In this document: positions 41,111-54,296 of the stretch, in pieces
How the letters are laid out: every line of letters begins with the position of its first letter
How positions within the stretch are numbered: position 1 is the first letter of the stretch
From: Apostichopus japonicus
Taxonomy: Eukaryota > Echinodermata > Holothuroidea > Aspidochirotida > Stichopodidae
Direction: 5' to 3'
Assembly: GCF_037975245.1 (NCBI RefSeq)
Contig: NC_092575.1
Coordinates: 24,284,841 to 24,348,840, forward strand
DNA length: 64,000 nucleotides
Notes under the pieces: generated by a model
The model's database searches: none
What the model saw: the letters and a program-made list of their open reading frames with translations, nothing else
What the model was told of the DNA's origin: nothing
Program-made: the position numbers and the translations under genes

Positions 41111-41624
41111 AATTTCTCAAGTATATGTCAAATATACAAATTCACCGTTAAAGTTCAATCTCTTCTTTAGAATTAGTCCCAGTTTCTTAAAAGTCCCAAT
41201 AAAAAAGCGGCAAATACAAGGAAGATATAACTTGAATTGATTTCGTAAATCCCCGTGGTTTATGCTATAACGTCAGTTACGCAGTGCTTATCACCACCAC
41301 TATATAAAACTATATGAACACCCCGCACTACAGTAACCACTTTATAACCTGACGTCCGTGCAACGAAACAACCCACAATGTAAGCAGAGGTTGTTTGCAT
41401 AGAGTCATTTCCTCTTCAAACCTTTCTACTGCTTGAATGTAGTTATTAGTTAGATAAGAGATTCGTGATTTTCCCTTGTCACTTAATATTTCAGTTTCTA
41501 TTGCGTCTCATTGCAACACGTTAGAATAAGGTGTGTCAAAGTTGTCCTCGATTCCTGGCTTGAATCCATATTCAAGTGAAACTGTTATGTGCATGCATGC
41601 TACACCCTTTTTTTGTTTCACTCT
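41111..41624. promoter_or_regulatory. Upstream region of the aGPCR gene
   Basis: About 515 bp between the aGPCR start codon and the edge of the duplicated block, so the promoter is presumably here or within the duplicate. A TATATAAAA-like run lies at about 41,300, but its orientation does not favour the minus strand. No convincing core promoter element can be assigned. Confidence 0.3.
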
Positions 41625-41735
41625 CCACCTCTCTCTCTCTCTCTCTGAGAAAACGTGGCTGTGGGTCTCTTGGAGTCCGGCCGAAGTCCAAAAGGCGTGC
41701 AGGGTGGAGGTGGAGATAAAGGGGGGGGGGGGTGG

Positions 41736-42079
41736 CAGTGGCGGAGCTAAGGGTTTTGGTTAGGGGGACCAGAATGGTATGTAGGGGCGCTTTCGACACT
41801 ATCTAAGCGGAGCGCCACCACAGGTTGGCGCGGAGCGTACAGACATTTTTTGAGTAAAGATACTCCCTAGATCGCCGGAAATGACCTTTTCGTGCCTTGT
41901 TAATTTGTAGATAATGTGACAAATGTCAATAGGTAGATGAGAGCGCTATAAAAAAAAGTCAATAATCGCGAATAAGTAAAACGTGCATGGTAAAAAGCTG
42001 AAAAGGGCGCCAGCAGTCCATTTGAGTGCGTTAAGGGGGGGGGCATCCGCCCCCTGACTGTATGGACGCTCCGCTACTG
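41736..42079. mobile_element. hAT-like MITE (right copy)
   Basis: Counterpart of the element at 112-453, at the same place in the duplicated block. One mismatch has appeared in the right inverted repeat (CGCTACTG for CGCCACTG). It was carried here by the duplication and is not an independent insertion. Confidence 0.75.
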
Positions 42080-43689
42080 AGGTGTGGGGGCCGAAATAAA
42101 CGTTGGTTGGAACAAATCGACAAAGAGAATGAATAAGAGACAGGTGGGGCATGCTCAATCGCAAGACATACCAGATTAGCGAATGATTGTGGGCCAATAT
42201 GTTTTTCTTTCGAGAATTGAATTGCAATCTTTTGAGGCGGCCAGATGTGGCCCACATGCTACCTTTTGAGTACCCTGCAAGTATATCACAAGCAAAGAAG
42301 AAAAGAAACCAGAACCTGAAATAATTAGTTATTGTTATGAAACCCTGTAACAAATCGAGAAGGGAAGGGAGCATATATAATATTTAGGAGGAAGGGAAAA
42401 GCCCGGTACGTTTTAACAATTGTGTATTTTAATGCATGAAATGCCCTATATAACAACACGATGCTCAGGTTATGCGTTCCGAAATAAAAACTGAAAGAAA
42501 AAACTGCTTCCTTTACAGAGGTAAAAAATAACATGTTTGAAGTCATTTTGGAGTATTTTGCCTCGCCCATCCTGTCTAATTTCTGTTTCATTTGACGGAT
42601 TGTTTCGTAATATAAATTCGGTGGCGCAATTTGGAAATACATTATTCTGTCTGTTGATTTCCTTCCAACGTGTCTGTCACACTTGAATATCATTAAAATA
42701 AATAACTGGTGATGACATCAATTCTTGCTATAATAACATATAAAGCTGTATGCCGTCGAAGTATCGTGGTAGGAATCTTTTTTTTTCTTTTCTATGGTGA
42801 AAATTTTCTCATTTCTCGTCTGTCTGCGTTTAGTTCCAATAATGGCCCACAACTAATTAAACTAATTTTTTCAATAATCCATATTTTAGGAATGCACGGG
42901 CGTGAGGAGAGGATGGATAATAATAAACAAATATCTAGCCAAAATGAAAAATACATGAAATAATTTTCAAAAAAGAAAACAAAATAAGCAAGAACATTTA
43001 TTTTTGTGCTTGAAAATATATACGAAAAAAACACAATATAAAAGGAATCTTGACCCCATTCACCTCGCCCCTGGATCATCACTAGGGCTCTAATCCCTTT
43101 GACGGCACTATGATTCCCAACTAATAACTCGACCCCCCCACCCCTCCCCGTCTTCCCATTCAGAAATACCCAACGCCTCTGCTCTCGAGTCGTCGACTTA
43201 TATTTGTCAATAAATCCAATTTGTCGAGTCCCTACCTTATTCCTATCTTGCCAACACACAAAATGGTAGGCCTATGTGTTGACTTGTCTACTTACACTAA
43301 CATGACACATCGACGAAAGTTCTCCACAAGTCGTTTTATTCCATTAAACGCAATTAAGTCTAAATCTAATCTCTGTTCCTCTAGAACCACCGCATGGTAG
43401 AGATTTCTATACACAAAAATTCACAGTTTTTGTTTCTAAACTTGAATAAAATATTTCAGACAGGGTATAAAGTCATAACAATTATCTTCTTTACCTGGGT
43501 ACAATTTTCAAGACATAATCTCATTATATATATACAAACTGGTTTCTATAGTAATAATGATTAACTGGTTGACTCGTAATAAGTACATGGTCACTTGAGA
43601 AGAGGAATTACCCCACCACCATGCACACTCCCCCACCCCTTGTTAACTTTGTTCCCTCCCCTCCGCCAATTATGACTTCCTTGTTTCCG

Positions 43690-45120
43690 TTTCCTATAGA
43701 TCTGAAGAAAGCGTTCGATACCAGTCGACCATTATACCCTTCTAAGCATGCTGTATATATAGTATGGTATTCGTGGGTAAGGCATACAATGTTATGACCA
43801 GCTATACTTTTCAAATAGGAAAACATTTAATGCATGTAAATTGTGTTGTTATTTCTTCTGACTATACTAACATTACCACTGGCGTCCTTGGGGGGGGGGG
43901 GGATCTAATTGCACCTTAGTTTGCTTTTCTTCAGTTACGTTAATAATATTTAAAACAAAATGGTTTCCAATCTGGTCTCTGCATTATACTAATAGGCCGA
44001 TATTATGAATATGTTTGTTCATGACGTATAAGTTTTATAAACCTCATTCGGAAGCGTAATTTTTTTCCCTAGGACGAATAAGGGCATCGGCCAATCAAAT
44101 CCCTGGATTCCAAACATGTGACGCTTTTTCAAAAAACATGTACTGAATCTTTTTTCCTAGTTTTGACCCCAGATTATGAACGACAATCCTTCATTTTCTA
44201 AAGTCTCTATAGTCCCTAACCCACTTTCTAAACCCTAACTCTGATTTCAAACGAATTTGTAAATTCCTGAAAAACCTGAAACCCTTATCCGTCCTAGGAA
44301 TAAAAATTAGGCCATTCGGAAGGTATAATATGTATTAGGGAACTTCAAACTTGTTGTTTTTGATTGCTCACAAACTCACCCGTTGCATCTTGGTAGAATT
44401 GATTCCACTCCAAAGAACGTGTTGATCATTCATATCACAAATTTCTTGACTTTTAAATTGCACCAACTTCTCCCAGCTGGGCAATCTGTACAGAGAACTG
44501 CGCTGTCTTTCAGACTTTCTTAAATACACCGACATGTTTTGTATTGTCTTAGAGCCTCACTTCCAAGTGCTGTTGCTAATTCAATTGTATCCTTCTCTTG
44601 TGTCACTCCAAGAACTCTTTAACATGATATTGGTCTCTAAGGGGTGGCTAATGCTCTAAATCCTTAAGCCTTTTACAGGTGCTGCAAAAACAGAATTCTA
44701 AAAGGTTTTTTAAGTTCAGCCATCGCCGTTATGCTACCAATGCTCTGCACAGTTAACCATCGTGTCGTTAAAAAGTCACTGGTATTCTTAACATGTGTGC
44801 TTTTATAAATAAAAGATACGTTAAACAAAAATGCTCTCAATACTGCTTTCAGTAACATTCCCAGGCCTAGAGATTCTTTACATGTGTCCAGTTACACCGT
44901 ATAGGAGTAATATACTTTCCTGGAGTCATTAGGCGCAGTTCTAGACATGGTAAACCGCTGCTGAATAACTATGTTTTTGAAACTCTGGAATGAACTTCCA
45001 AATGATATATATTTTTTCCTCAAAAATCCAATTCGTGTATATTTCTTAATACAACATTTAAAGAACTGTCTTATTTCTAAATATTCCGATGAAGTTATTT
45101 GTATATGTTTTATACGCATG
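43690..45120 (+). mobile_element. Degenerate jockey/CR1-like LINE (right copy)
   Basis: Duplicate of about 4,830-6,270, starting abruptly at DLKKAFDT because of the deletion junction. The LWNELPNDI terminal motif is at about 44,980. It carries the same internal Mutator-like MITE. Confidence 0.72.
44055..44312. mobile_element. Mutator-like MITE (right copy)
   Basis: Counterpart of 5202-5460, with the same CATTCGGAAG flanks at 44045-44054 and 44313-44322. It came with the segmental duplication. Confidence 0.75.
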
Positions 45121-47193
45121 CATCCTTTCAATGACTTGTCATGTATTGTTCTTTTCATACTATATGTTACTGTACTTCAATTTTCATTTCTTTGATTCTT
45201 TTTCTCTAAAGGTCCCTAGCCTCGATTACAATTGTACTGAACTTCTAGTGTTCGGTTTATATGCATGTTCGTAATAGGTATATGTTGATGTGTGTAATTA
45301 TATGCATGAATGTGTATGTATATATATATGAAATGAACGAATGAATAAATATAAGCGAAATCAACAATAAATACAGAAATAATGATACGGCTAAACACAA
45401 ACTGTTTTCATTATTGTTGTATAATTTCTTACTCGGACAAACCTCATAGCGGGGTATAAAAATCCACTCAGTATCGACATACGGTAATGGTATTATACAG
45501 GTTTAAAAAAAAAAACTCTAAATATATTAAAATATTACAAAAATGGCACCACGTCATGTTACCTGCAGTACCCATAATGTACAGGGACGAGGAGAGCGCA
45601 TTGTCCGATCCCGAGGACAAGTTGGACAACATATATGACCCCTTGCCGTCATTTATAGTTTGTATTAATATCGTATGGTTCATTTATGAGCGTGTTTTTC
45701 TCTGGTGGGGAAAGCCTTGAACTGACCCAGCCTTCTCCTTACCTCTGGCCTCTTACTGACCCCGGAGCCATATTGCCCCTCCTGACCCAGAGTCTCGTTT
45801 GACACGCCCATGTAACCAGTGTAATGTTCTGTAATAAACGCTGTGATGTTTACCCACAACCCCAAACCCCCCGCCACCCCACCCCACACCCACACGCACA
45901 ACAGATTAATTAACATGTCATTAGAACGTGTTTATAACAATGGCAAACTTCCACTAGAGCGATATGTAAAACATCCTTGTACAGCCAGGTGGGACAATTT
46001 TCTAACGCTATTATAATACCATGCTACATACATTCCTCTCATCGAATGCTTCAAAAGCACTCGTATTATCCTATTGATAGTATGAACAGTTCCAAACATG
46101 TTGATCAATAATAGACACATGATTTTCATACGGCTCGTACGGACAGCACAAGTGCTTTGAAGCATGACATGAAAACTTCCAACATCATGCGAGCTACCAA
46201 GATTTAGCTTCAAAAATGGTATATTCGAAAAGATAGAAATAGAGGGGGGGGGGGGGGTCTATAAAGGAACTCTATGTGTGAAGGGGGCGCAGTTCTAAAA
46301 TGATACCAAGCTAAGGTTAGGTAGAATAGGAAAGGGCATAAGTAGACTGGAGACAGATAAGGAGGAGCGAAGTAAATTGTCTCAACTGGGATTCGTAATT
46401 AATCTAACCATAAAACTGTTGTAGGTCCATAAATACGTCATATTTTATCTATTGTGATATTATTTCAACAGGGTAACAATACATCATTGTTTTCGAATCT
46501 GTTTAACATAGGCACGGTAGCTTGTTTTTTAAATACAACTGGCTTCTTAATTTATCTTAGTTACTGGTTTGACAACATATATTCCTTAGATAGCACATTT
46601 AATCATGTTGTCACAAATCTAATATCCCCAAAATGATGTTACAAAATGTATACGAACTTTGCATAGTTGTTCATGTGTGTGTTGAGCTTTTTCTCTTTTT
46701 CACTTGTGGTTTGAAATCTGAAGTTTTAAACTTCCATTTTCCTTACCCTTGACGATAAAGTAAAAAAAAAATATATAAAAAAAAAAGGAACGTATAACAT
46801 CATGTAGAACTTGACAAATAGTTGCATAAAATATATCAGAACAGCCTCATTTAATAGAAATAATTCCAAACAATTGTGTTACTTTTCAAAACGTTGCAAA
46901 ACGTTTCAATTGTTGCAAATGGGCTTGAAAAAAAGGGTATCAATTCGGAGTACAATGATTGTATATCATTTACGGGTAACTTATGTAAAATTATCACGTG
47001 ACTATCAATATAGTGTAAGCGGAAGATCACCAGAAGTGGCGGACTAACGCAAAACACTGAACAGGTTAAAAGAGACATAAGTAAAAAGTACCCTGCGTTG
47101 TTAAAAACAAGTACCATATTTCCAGTTATTTTAATATTAAAATTTTACATTGCTGGTACCTCAGGCCCAGGCAAATTAACACTTACGTCCCGT
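45121..47193. other. Duplicated intergenic region (right copy), no gene
   Basis: Counterpart of 6,271-8,368. Small indels and substitutions are spread evenly between the copies, with no sign of coding constraint. Confidence 0.5.
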
Positions 47194-47289
47194 TATATAT
47201 ATACATGGTCTGCAAAAGAAAAAACACTATACAGTGATGGGTAAATTGCGTATTCAAAAATCAAAAAATCTTCAAAATCATTGCTAGAA

Positions 47290-50200
47290 TCACTCCGAAA
47301 CAATTCCATCATTTTCTTCACCAGTTTTAGGTTCAACAAGGCTGTAATCATTGTTACTGGAGCTAACCGGGATATCGTGCATGTCGACAGACTGATCCGG
47401 ACCACAGGCCGACTTGTTACGGCTGTCAACTTGGTATGAAGTAGTGTTGGTTCGTTTAACAGTGCTTGTTATGCTTTTCTGCATTTCAGGATTTTGCGCA
47501 AAGAGCATATAAAACATACAGAACCCTTGCAGAGAAAGGCAAACGCAAAAGAGCAATTGGAAAGCAAGGCTGAGAGGGTTTTGAAATGTGGCCAGAAATC
47601 CGAAAGTCCAAGCCATACCGAGGAGAACCCAGAAGAGAAAAGTACTCTTGATTCGAATGATAATCTCTTTCTTCTTTTCTGCTTTGTCCGATTGTCTGAT
47701 CTTACGACAGCTGACGCGATATGTCGCTAAGACGAATATCACGAAGTTATAGACAGATAGTAATAAGATTTCTAGCAGAAATCCGAAATAGAGAACTGGT
47801 CCGGGATGTAGAAAGCAACTGGGAAAAGGAAGAAAATAAAGAATGTCATTTCAAGTGATGAAAGAACATTAACGCGTTGCGTGTATATGATCACATGATG
47901 TTAAAGCCGTAACGTATACTTCAACAAGTTTATAACGGCAGGCTGGGGTTGGCTCACAGCTGCGTGTGTGTGTGTGGGGGGGGGTGGGTTCTAGCTCACC
48001 CACGACTGAGTTAGGTAGGGGAATCAACATTTACAGAGGGTTCAGAGACGACTGAAATCTTTTCTCTCTTAAAGCAGCATTTTGCGTCCTTTTCTATGGT
48101 TTTTGTCAACCTCACTGATTCCACGATGCCATAACGACATACATAACTAGCTTATCTGTTCAAATGTAACTTGAAATGGTGGCATAAAATGCACCATTCT
48201 GATTGTTAGTTCGCTCCATAAATCGTTGATTCACCTTGTCGTGTGAAGGTGAGACATTTAACGTGGTAGCCTTAAGTAAGTCACTTTTAGAAACCAAAGC
48301 CCTGAAAATATAAGAAACTCTTTTTTAAAAATAATACTTACTAATCTGTTGTTTCCTCGTAATCATGACCATGATCTAAGAAAAATATGAGTATTGCTCC
48401 AATTGCTGGTAGTCCTAAGTATAAAATAAAACAATAAAAAATAAATTAAAAAAATAACTATTTCTTCATGATGATTATTTCTACTGTTAATAAAGTTTCT
48501 GATGCGTAGAGAGTTTTGTGAGTCACATGTATCTTCCATTGTTCTGTAGTGTTATACATTAAAAGGACAGATCCCTTTAACATAAATGAATAGACTGCAC
48601 CATATTAACACCAGCAAAATTCCACACACACAGACGCATCCGTGCAACGTAGAGTTCAGCGCCGGGCGAGGTGATATTACACAATGGAATCTTTTCGAAA
48701 ATTGGATAACGTAAACAGTCAAATGGTGACGCAAATGGCTTCCATGGGATAGCAGAAATTTACATTCAATATAGAATTTCTTTGCAACACAAACAGAAAC
48801 GCAGCCATCAGAATGTGTTATTGAAATGAAAAACAGACTGTGTAAAGACACCCACACACACATCAAGTTTAATTGTTTGTCTCCACATTATGTTGTATGC
48901 TCCAACGTTTAAACGAGGTCTTCAAAATATAGGCTATTAGCGTATATTACATCGTAAGCCTAAATTTGGTACATTATTAGATAATAAGCAATATTAATGC
49001 TGTAGAGAAATATTGGCGTCATGGATGATATATATATATCAGAACGAACGGTTGACAGGAACTTGACTTTATGGAATGGTTGTAGAAGACACAGAAAAGA
49101 ACACAACTAAATGGGTATTGGAGACATATGTATAGTTATAGGGTACCTACCCCAGGCTAGAAATACCGCTACTGTCACCAAGTGATGAATACTGCTTTTA
49201 TTATACTTCCAAATCAGCATGTAGATGTAGAATGCCTCCACCGACATCCACGCCACGGACGAGAGACAGAAGAAGTAAATCAATGACGTCATAGCCTTAC
49301 ACACTCCCGGTATCTCGGTTCTATCGACACCCAACAAGAATGACAGGTAGAGTCCCAACAGGGCGAGACAAAGATTAAAGTGGACGTGTGTCTGTTGCTT
49401 TATTCGAATGGACCTGTACATGAAGAAAATGAAAGGCAACCGCGGTTAACCGGTTTATTAGACGTACCGTGAATAGAGTGAGTGTGAAACTCAAACGAGA
49501 GTTTACTAAGTTGAGAATAAAAAACGACTGGAAGGGTTAAAGGGTCCGTTATCTCACTTAGAGGATGTAAGTTGGAAATTATCGCCTCCGTGCATTTATG
49601 CTAGATAGTCAAATACTGGTCACCAGTACTCAATATTTAGAAAGCATTTTACTGCCATCCTCAAAGCATAGTACATAATGAGAGATATTTAGTTGTCTAT
49701 TTTAGCATTCCCTCTGTGTATGGGAATAGCATGAAGGTTTGAGGGCTTGTTGAAATTGAGGCCAAAATTGAGGATCTTTTAAGCAGACATCCAGTGCGCT
49801 CTGTCGTCATTTCCAGCAATTTAATCTATACTTATTGACTCCAAAACAAAATTGTAATTAATATTTTATTTTTGTTATGTCATGGTCATCAAATAAACGT
49901 CAATGGGGGTAGGTAGGGAGGGTTGGGAGGGGTGGGGTGTGAGGGGGGGGCTGAGTAACTTTAGAATTTCATTTGCACAATACTATTGAAAGTTCATTGG
50001 TGATTCCAGAAATGTTATAATCCTGTGTCACACGAGTAAGACTGCCGGGTTCATAGTAGTATTATGTATGTTTAGTTCCATCAACGCTATCCAACATGTT
50101 AGAGTGATAAGGAAACTGAATTTTTCATGAGAATATGCCATCACACCTGTCCTCTCTTTTCTTAATTTAGTACAAATTAAGAAACATTTTTTTAGTCGTA

Positions 50201-51191
50201 ACAATTCCTCCAAATGAGTCATCCGTATCTGTCACGATAGACCTGTGTCGCGTAGGCTTGGAAGTAGATGGCGCTATGTAGATTTTCCTCAGAATACATG
50301 TTCTTAGTGACTGCTTCATTTGTCCGCTTATAATTACTAATATAAAGATATATACCTACAAAGAGATAAACTAGGATGATGTCCAAATGTAGCATATTAC
50401 CTAGAAATTCCCCCAATGACTTACACACGTATACATCGTCAAAGTGATGTGGTCTCTGAGAGCCTGAAGGTTTCTTCAAGTTGAAAACAAGACTCTCTTT
50501 ACTACCTAGTAAACAATTTTCGTACACTGCTCTTGGAAGGCCTATTAAGTGGTCTAAATTTGCCTCAGTTAAGTCAATTCTCGCACCACACTTACTTCCA
50601 TGTGTGTATACTCTGGCATTCAAGCCACGAGGAAAGATAAATATTCTGTTTCATTAAATATCAAAGGACAAAATGTTCTTTTGTCGCTATTCAGCAGTTT
50701 TTCTGAGGGAGACACTCAGGCGCATTGATATCGGTTCTATATAAAAAGTATACCACCATTATAGACTAAAGAAAGTGGCGCGCATTACCAAGTGTATGGG
50801 ATATTCAAGCGGCGCCTTTAAACGAATGCGGGAGTCGAAGTTTCAAAATAAGAATTTGGCAGAAATTTTATCAGTGTCTTCAAATCATACCACTGGATTG
50901 GGTTGGGTTGTGTTGCAGTTCATAATTATCGAAAAAAAGTACAAAGCTCAAGTAGGGGCAAAAATGCTTATCTTATCGCTTTAAAGTTTTAAGGATATAT
51001 TTAAAGAGTGGTAATTTTCAAGGGATAAAAATGTAAAATGAGATAAGAGTATAGGCTGGCATTCCTTACCTGATAACCAACATCGTTACCAAGGAGAATG
51101 ATAGAGCAATGATTGAAATAATGCATCCTATTATAGAGATGATACTAAGAGCCACATGGAATGGAGTGTCAGCAATATCGCCGGAAATACG
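47290..51191 (-). CDS. Adhesion GPCR 7TM region, intact but partial (4 exons, 328 aa)
   Basis: Exons 5' to 3': 51191-51070 (TM1), 49413-49151 (TM2 to start of TM4, with SSVAWMSVEAFYIY), 48414-48342 (rest of TM4, LPAIGAILIFF), 47818-47290 (loop 2, TM5, loop 3, TM6 FWVLLGMAWTFGF, TM7, tail). Donors and acceptors are canonical and the phases (0, 2, 1, 2) equal those of the complete receptor. At the TM5 codon where the left duplicate has TAA, this copy has TTA. The tail is Ser/Thr and acidic rich. I found no GPS, GAIN or lectin exons between 51,192 and 64,000. They are either lost or lie beyond the window across the transposon that begins at 51,863. Confidence 0.9.
50219..50623 (-). other. Unidentified 134-aa ORF in aGPCR intron
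   Basis: A minus-strand frame inside the TM1-TM2 intron. Residues 1-70 look protein-like (HGSKCGARIDLTEANLDHLI, PRAVYENCLLGSKESLVFNL, HHFDDVYVCKSLG). A GTAAGT donor follows VYVC, so the coding part may end there. I do not recognise the family. It could be a fragment of a transposon or a chance frame. Confidence 0.3.
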
Positions 51192-51639
51192 CTGTTAATT
51201 AAAAAAGAGAGATATTAAACATTAATTGTAAGACGACTGGTGGATTTTTATTTCTGCAGCTTAAACTTACCAGCCTTTTCTGAGTTCATTCCCTTTTTTC
51301 TAAAGCAGTTAGTTTCGATTTATATAATAAGCGCTAATGGAACAGAGAGAAAGCTGTAGTTAACAAACTGTTTGTTAACTGTTTATAAACTGTCTGTATA
51401 TTAAATCTTCTGAAAGTAATATTAAATAGTTACATCCTGTCCTCATATATACTTCCCTCCCAACCCCACCCACTTCGTGGACTTCCCATTTTGGGGGTAT
51501 CGGGAGAGAACCTTAAGAACTATATATATATATACAGAACAACACTTAAGATATTGATAAATATAAATGAATAAAATCTTCTGATTTTAATACTAGTCTT
51601 CATCTTATTGGTAGTTATATTTATAGGTTCTTGACACAG

Positions 51640-51690
51640 GTCCCCTAGGGCCCGGGCCCGGGCCCGGACCCGGGCCTAGTTACGCCACTG
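51640..51690. mobile_element. Right end of a hAT-like repeat (fragment)
   Basis: A GGGCCC-rich palindromic tract, then CTAGTTACGCCACTG, the reverse complement of the CAGTGGCGTAACTAG end common in nonautonomous hAT elements. The left end was not found. Confidence 0.4.
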
Positions 51691-51862
51691 AATGTGGTGC
51701 GAAGTCACTTTGGGAGGGCTCAGGTGAGATTCATTAACCTTAACATTTATAGCGTATAGGCCAGAATTGTAGTGATTCGATATTCCAAAAACTCATATTC
51801 TGACAGCGTTGCGTGTATTCGCACTGGCCCATGCGATGATGGAGATTTAGACCTACTGCGTA

Positions 51863-52220
51863 CACTGAAAAAATATTGGACGCTGTAGTGAGTTTAAATA
51901 TGCAGTATGACGAGTAAATGATCGAAACACTCACTTCATATCATAAAGCTACTCACTTCACATTTATTTGTGAGTGCTTCTAAATACGTGTTTCGGTAAA
52001 TGCGTTTTATTATACGCTTTTGAGTAATATAACCGAAATACGATCGACTGTAATAAATCTATTCACCAAAATAGTAAATATACTCACAATAATTTTTATT
52101 TACTCAATCTGAGTAAAGACAAGATCCGTAACAAAGCCGAAATACTCATATGGAATTTATTTTTAGACAAGTCGTGTTTAACGTTAATATTCATTTGAGT
52201 AAAAATACCACTAACTGAGT
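51863..52220 (+). mobile_element. Left terminus and subterminal repeats of an EnSpm/CACTA-like transposon
   Basis: The sequence starts CACTGAAAAAATATTGG. Over the next ~350 bp it carries many copies of TACTCA and its complement GAGTAA in both orientations (at least four of each), plus related CACTCAC and GAGTAG. CACTG ends and dense short subterminal repeats are the signature of animal EnSpm/CACTA elements. The right terminus is not within the window. Confidence 0.62.
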
Positions 52221-52935
52221 AGTTGTACGCAACCTCGTCGGCATGCGTTTGAATTGCCGGGCATGCAGTGGATACAACGACTGAACCAGGAACACAAAAA
52301 TACCGTAAGTCAAAGATTGTACTTCAAAAAAACGGTATAATTACTTACAATTTCGTAACTGTAGTTCATTATAAGAAACTATAGTCATTTTACTTGAAGT
52401 ATTCACATGAAAAAAGTTCATCGTCCTCTTACAATTGCGCAAATGAGGAAAAGTTTTGAATCTGTGATTCCCACTGAGCGATCGTCAGGTATAGGCTATG
52501 GGCATAAGCAGCATGTGTATGCAGTACGTTAGGCGAAACGTATACGGTATAGGTAGGCATATACAGTAGGCTAGACGTATATTAAATAATACAGAGGGAG
52601 ACTGCATACTCATAGGCTGTATAATGTTGCTATAGCCTAGGGCCCTAGGCCAACGGTAACTCCGCCAATAAATGTGGATAAAGATAGTCGTTCTGTTTCA
52701 TGTGGATTATATTATGTTATACTGCCCTTAGTAGACCAGTTAGTACAGTAGAATAGTTTGACTAAAGTGAAGTTAGGCCAAACTGTGTACAGTAAATATG
52801 TTGATGAATGTCACCAAATTGTTTAGTCGGCTAATAATATTAATACCTTTTATGTTTGCATTTTGGAGTTGGAACCTTGGCTTCGCTCGAATATCAGTGT
52901 CTATGTCATTCCTACTGAGCTTCGTATCAAACAAT

Positions 52936-53295
52936 TTAAATTGGCCGTGGCTATTCTTACAACTAGTTGTAACAATTATTTATAAACTATTCTTACGACA
53001 TTGGCGAATTCAAGCACAGTAAAGTAAATAAAGCAACTGCGCATGTAGTAGGGGTAACCCTAACCCTAAACACTAACCTTAACCGGAAATTATTGTTACT
53101 CCTAGTTGTAAAAATAGTACTCCTAGTTGTAAAAATAGTACTCCTATTGTAAAAATAGTACTCCTATTGTAAAAATAGTACTCCTATTGTAAAAATAGTA
53201 CTCCTATTGTAAAAATAGCCATGTTAAAGCAACTGCGCATGCGTATTTATAAATTATTCTTACAACTAGTCGTAAGAATAGCCACTTTGATTTAA
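52936..53295. mobile_element. MITE with TTAA flanks
   Basis: TTAA occurs at 52936-52939 and 53292-53295. The ends share an inverted GTGGCTATTCTTAC and a CTAGTTGTAA block. TTAA target duplications are typical of piggyBac and Kolobok elements. The interior holds the CTCCTA..TTGTAAAAATAGTA tandem repeat and a telomere-like stretch. It is nested in the presumed EnSpm element. Confidence 0.6.
53098..53217. repeat. Minisatellite, 19-21 bp unit
   Basis: Six copies of ACTCCTA(GT)TGTAAAAATAGT; the first two carry the extra GT and the rest lack it. A CCCTAACCCTAAA stretch precedes it at about 53,055. Confidence 0.92.
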
Positions 53296-53495
53296 ATTTT
53301 GTACAGGAAGTTCTGGGGTGCGGAGTTGCAGTGCATATATCACCATTAATTAGTATAAATAGTAAATAGGACTAGGCTTAGTCCTAATCATGGCATCATC
53401 GACATTATCAGATGGTTAGTTTAAATTTATTAATTTTTTTTTGTTCCTTGATGAAGGCATCTACAGTAGGCATATGCGTTGGTGATGGCGTGTGT

Positions 53496-53645
53496 GACGC
53501 TTTGGCTTGTAAACATTGATATCTCAAGAACTAAAACTTGCTGGTAATTTAAACTTGGTATACAGTAGATAGCCCTTTGTAACTGTAAGTAGACAGTCCC
53601 TCTTGTTTTTCATGGAGGTCAAAGGTCATTAGTTCAAGGTCAACA
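53496..53645. repeat. Single copy of the ~140-bp dispersed repeat, inverted
   Basis: Reads CTTGTAAACATTGATATCTCAAG through CATGGAGGTCAAAGGTCATT, the reverse complement of the unit arrayed at 17,390-18,115. Confidence 0.75.
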
Positions 53646-54296
53646 TGTGTCTAAGTATGAAGGCCTGCAGCTAGTATATATGCATTGATCAGTGCAAGAC
53701 CAATGCACATCTATCTGGTCAACAATGAGAAAGGTTGAAAATCTTGTATCCAATTTTTCTTTTTATACTTGCAAGGAATCACAAAGTCATGTGACATTCT
53801 TGTTTTTAAACATTCAAAATTTTTCATAATAATGCATGCTGGTGACCTGCCAGTGCCAGCAGTGTAACAGGAATTTTCCTCAAGTGAAGAACTTTTCACT
53901 GCCTTTTATTAGCAATGCACACTAACATGACCTAGATTGACCCTAACGTCTCTCAAATACAGAAACCACCCTATAGGGACCAAGATCCTTTGTGATATAT
54001 TTCAGGTTATATAGGTTATAAGCACTATATTCGGAAAAACGTCCACTGCAATATAACCAATAGAAGGGTAATTTTACAGTTTTAATCAACAGATTATATA
54101 ATATAAATTTTGTCAAACATTCATATGAAATTACGCTTTTTGCTCAGTTGGTATATCGGGGTACTATTCCAGAAATGTTATCATCACTGCACAAAAACCA
54201 TTCATCCAAGTTTTTACCTTTTCTGGTGACCTCTCAGGCCTTGCAATATTTTATATAATTTCTGTTTCATTTTACAGTTTATCAACCAGCATCCTG

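Larger units (their letters stand above)
41625..48865 (+). repeat. Segmental duplication, right copy
   Basis: Direct copy of 1-11,130, starting about 515 bp upstream of the complete aGPCR start codon. It lacks the equivalents of about 2,056-4,830 and about 9,365-10,440 of the left copy. The first junction, near 43,681-43,693, falls inside the LINE reverse transcriptase that is continuous in the left copy. This copy therefore most likely suffered a deletion; the left copy need not have gained an insertion. The TA array at 8.37 kb is only about 10 bp long here, near 47,194. Confidence 0.93.

Noticed and set aside
41290-41310. TATATAAAA as a TATA box for the aGPCR gene
   Set aside because: It reads correctly on the plus strand, whereas the gene is on the minus strand, and TA-rich runs are common here.
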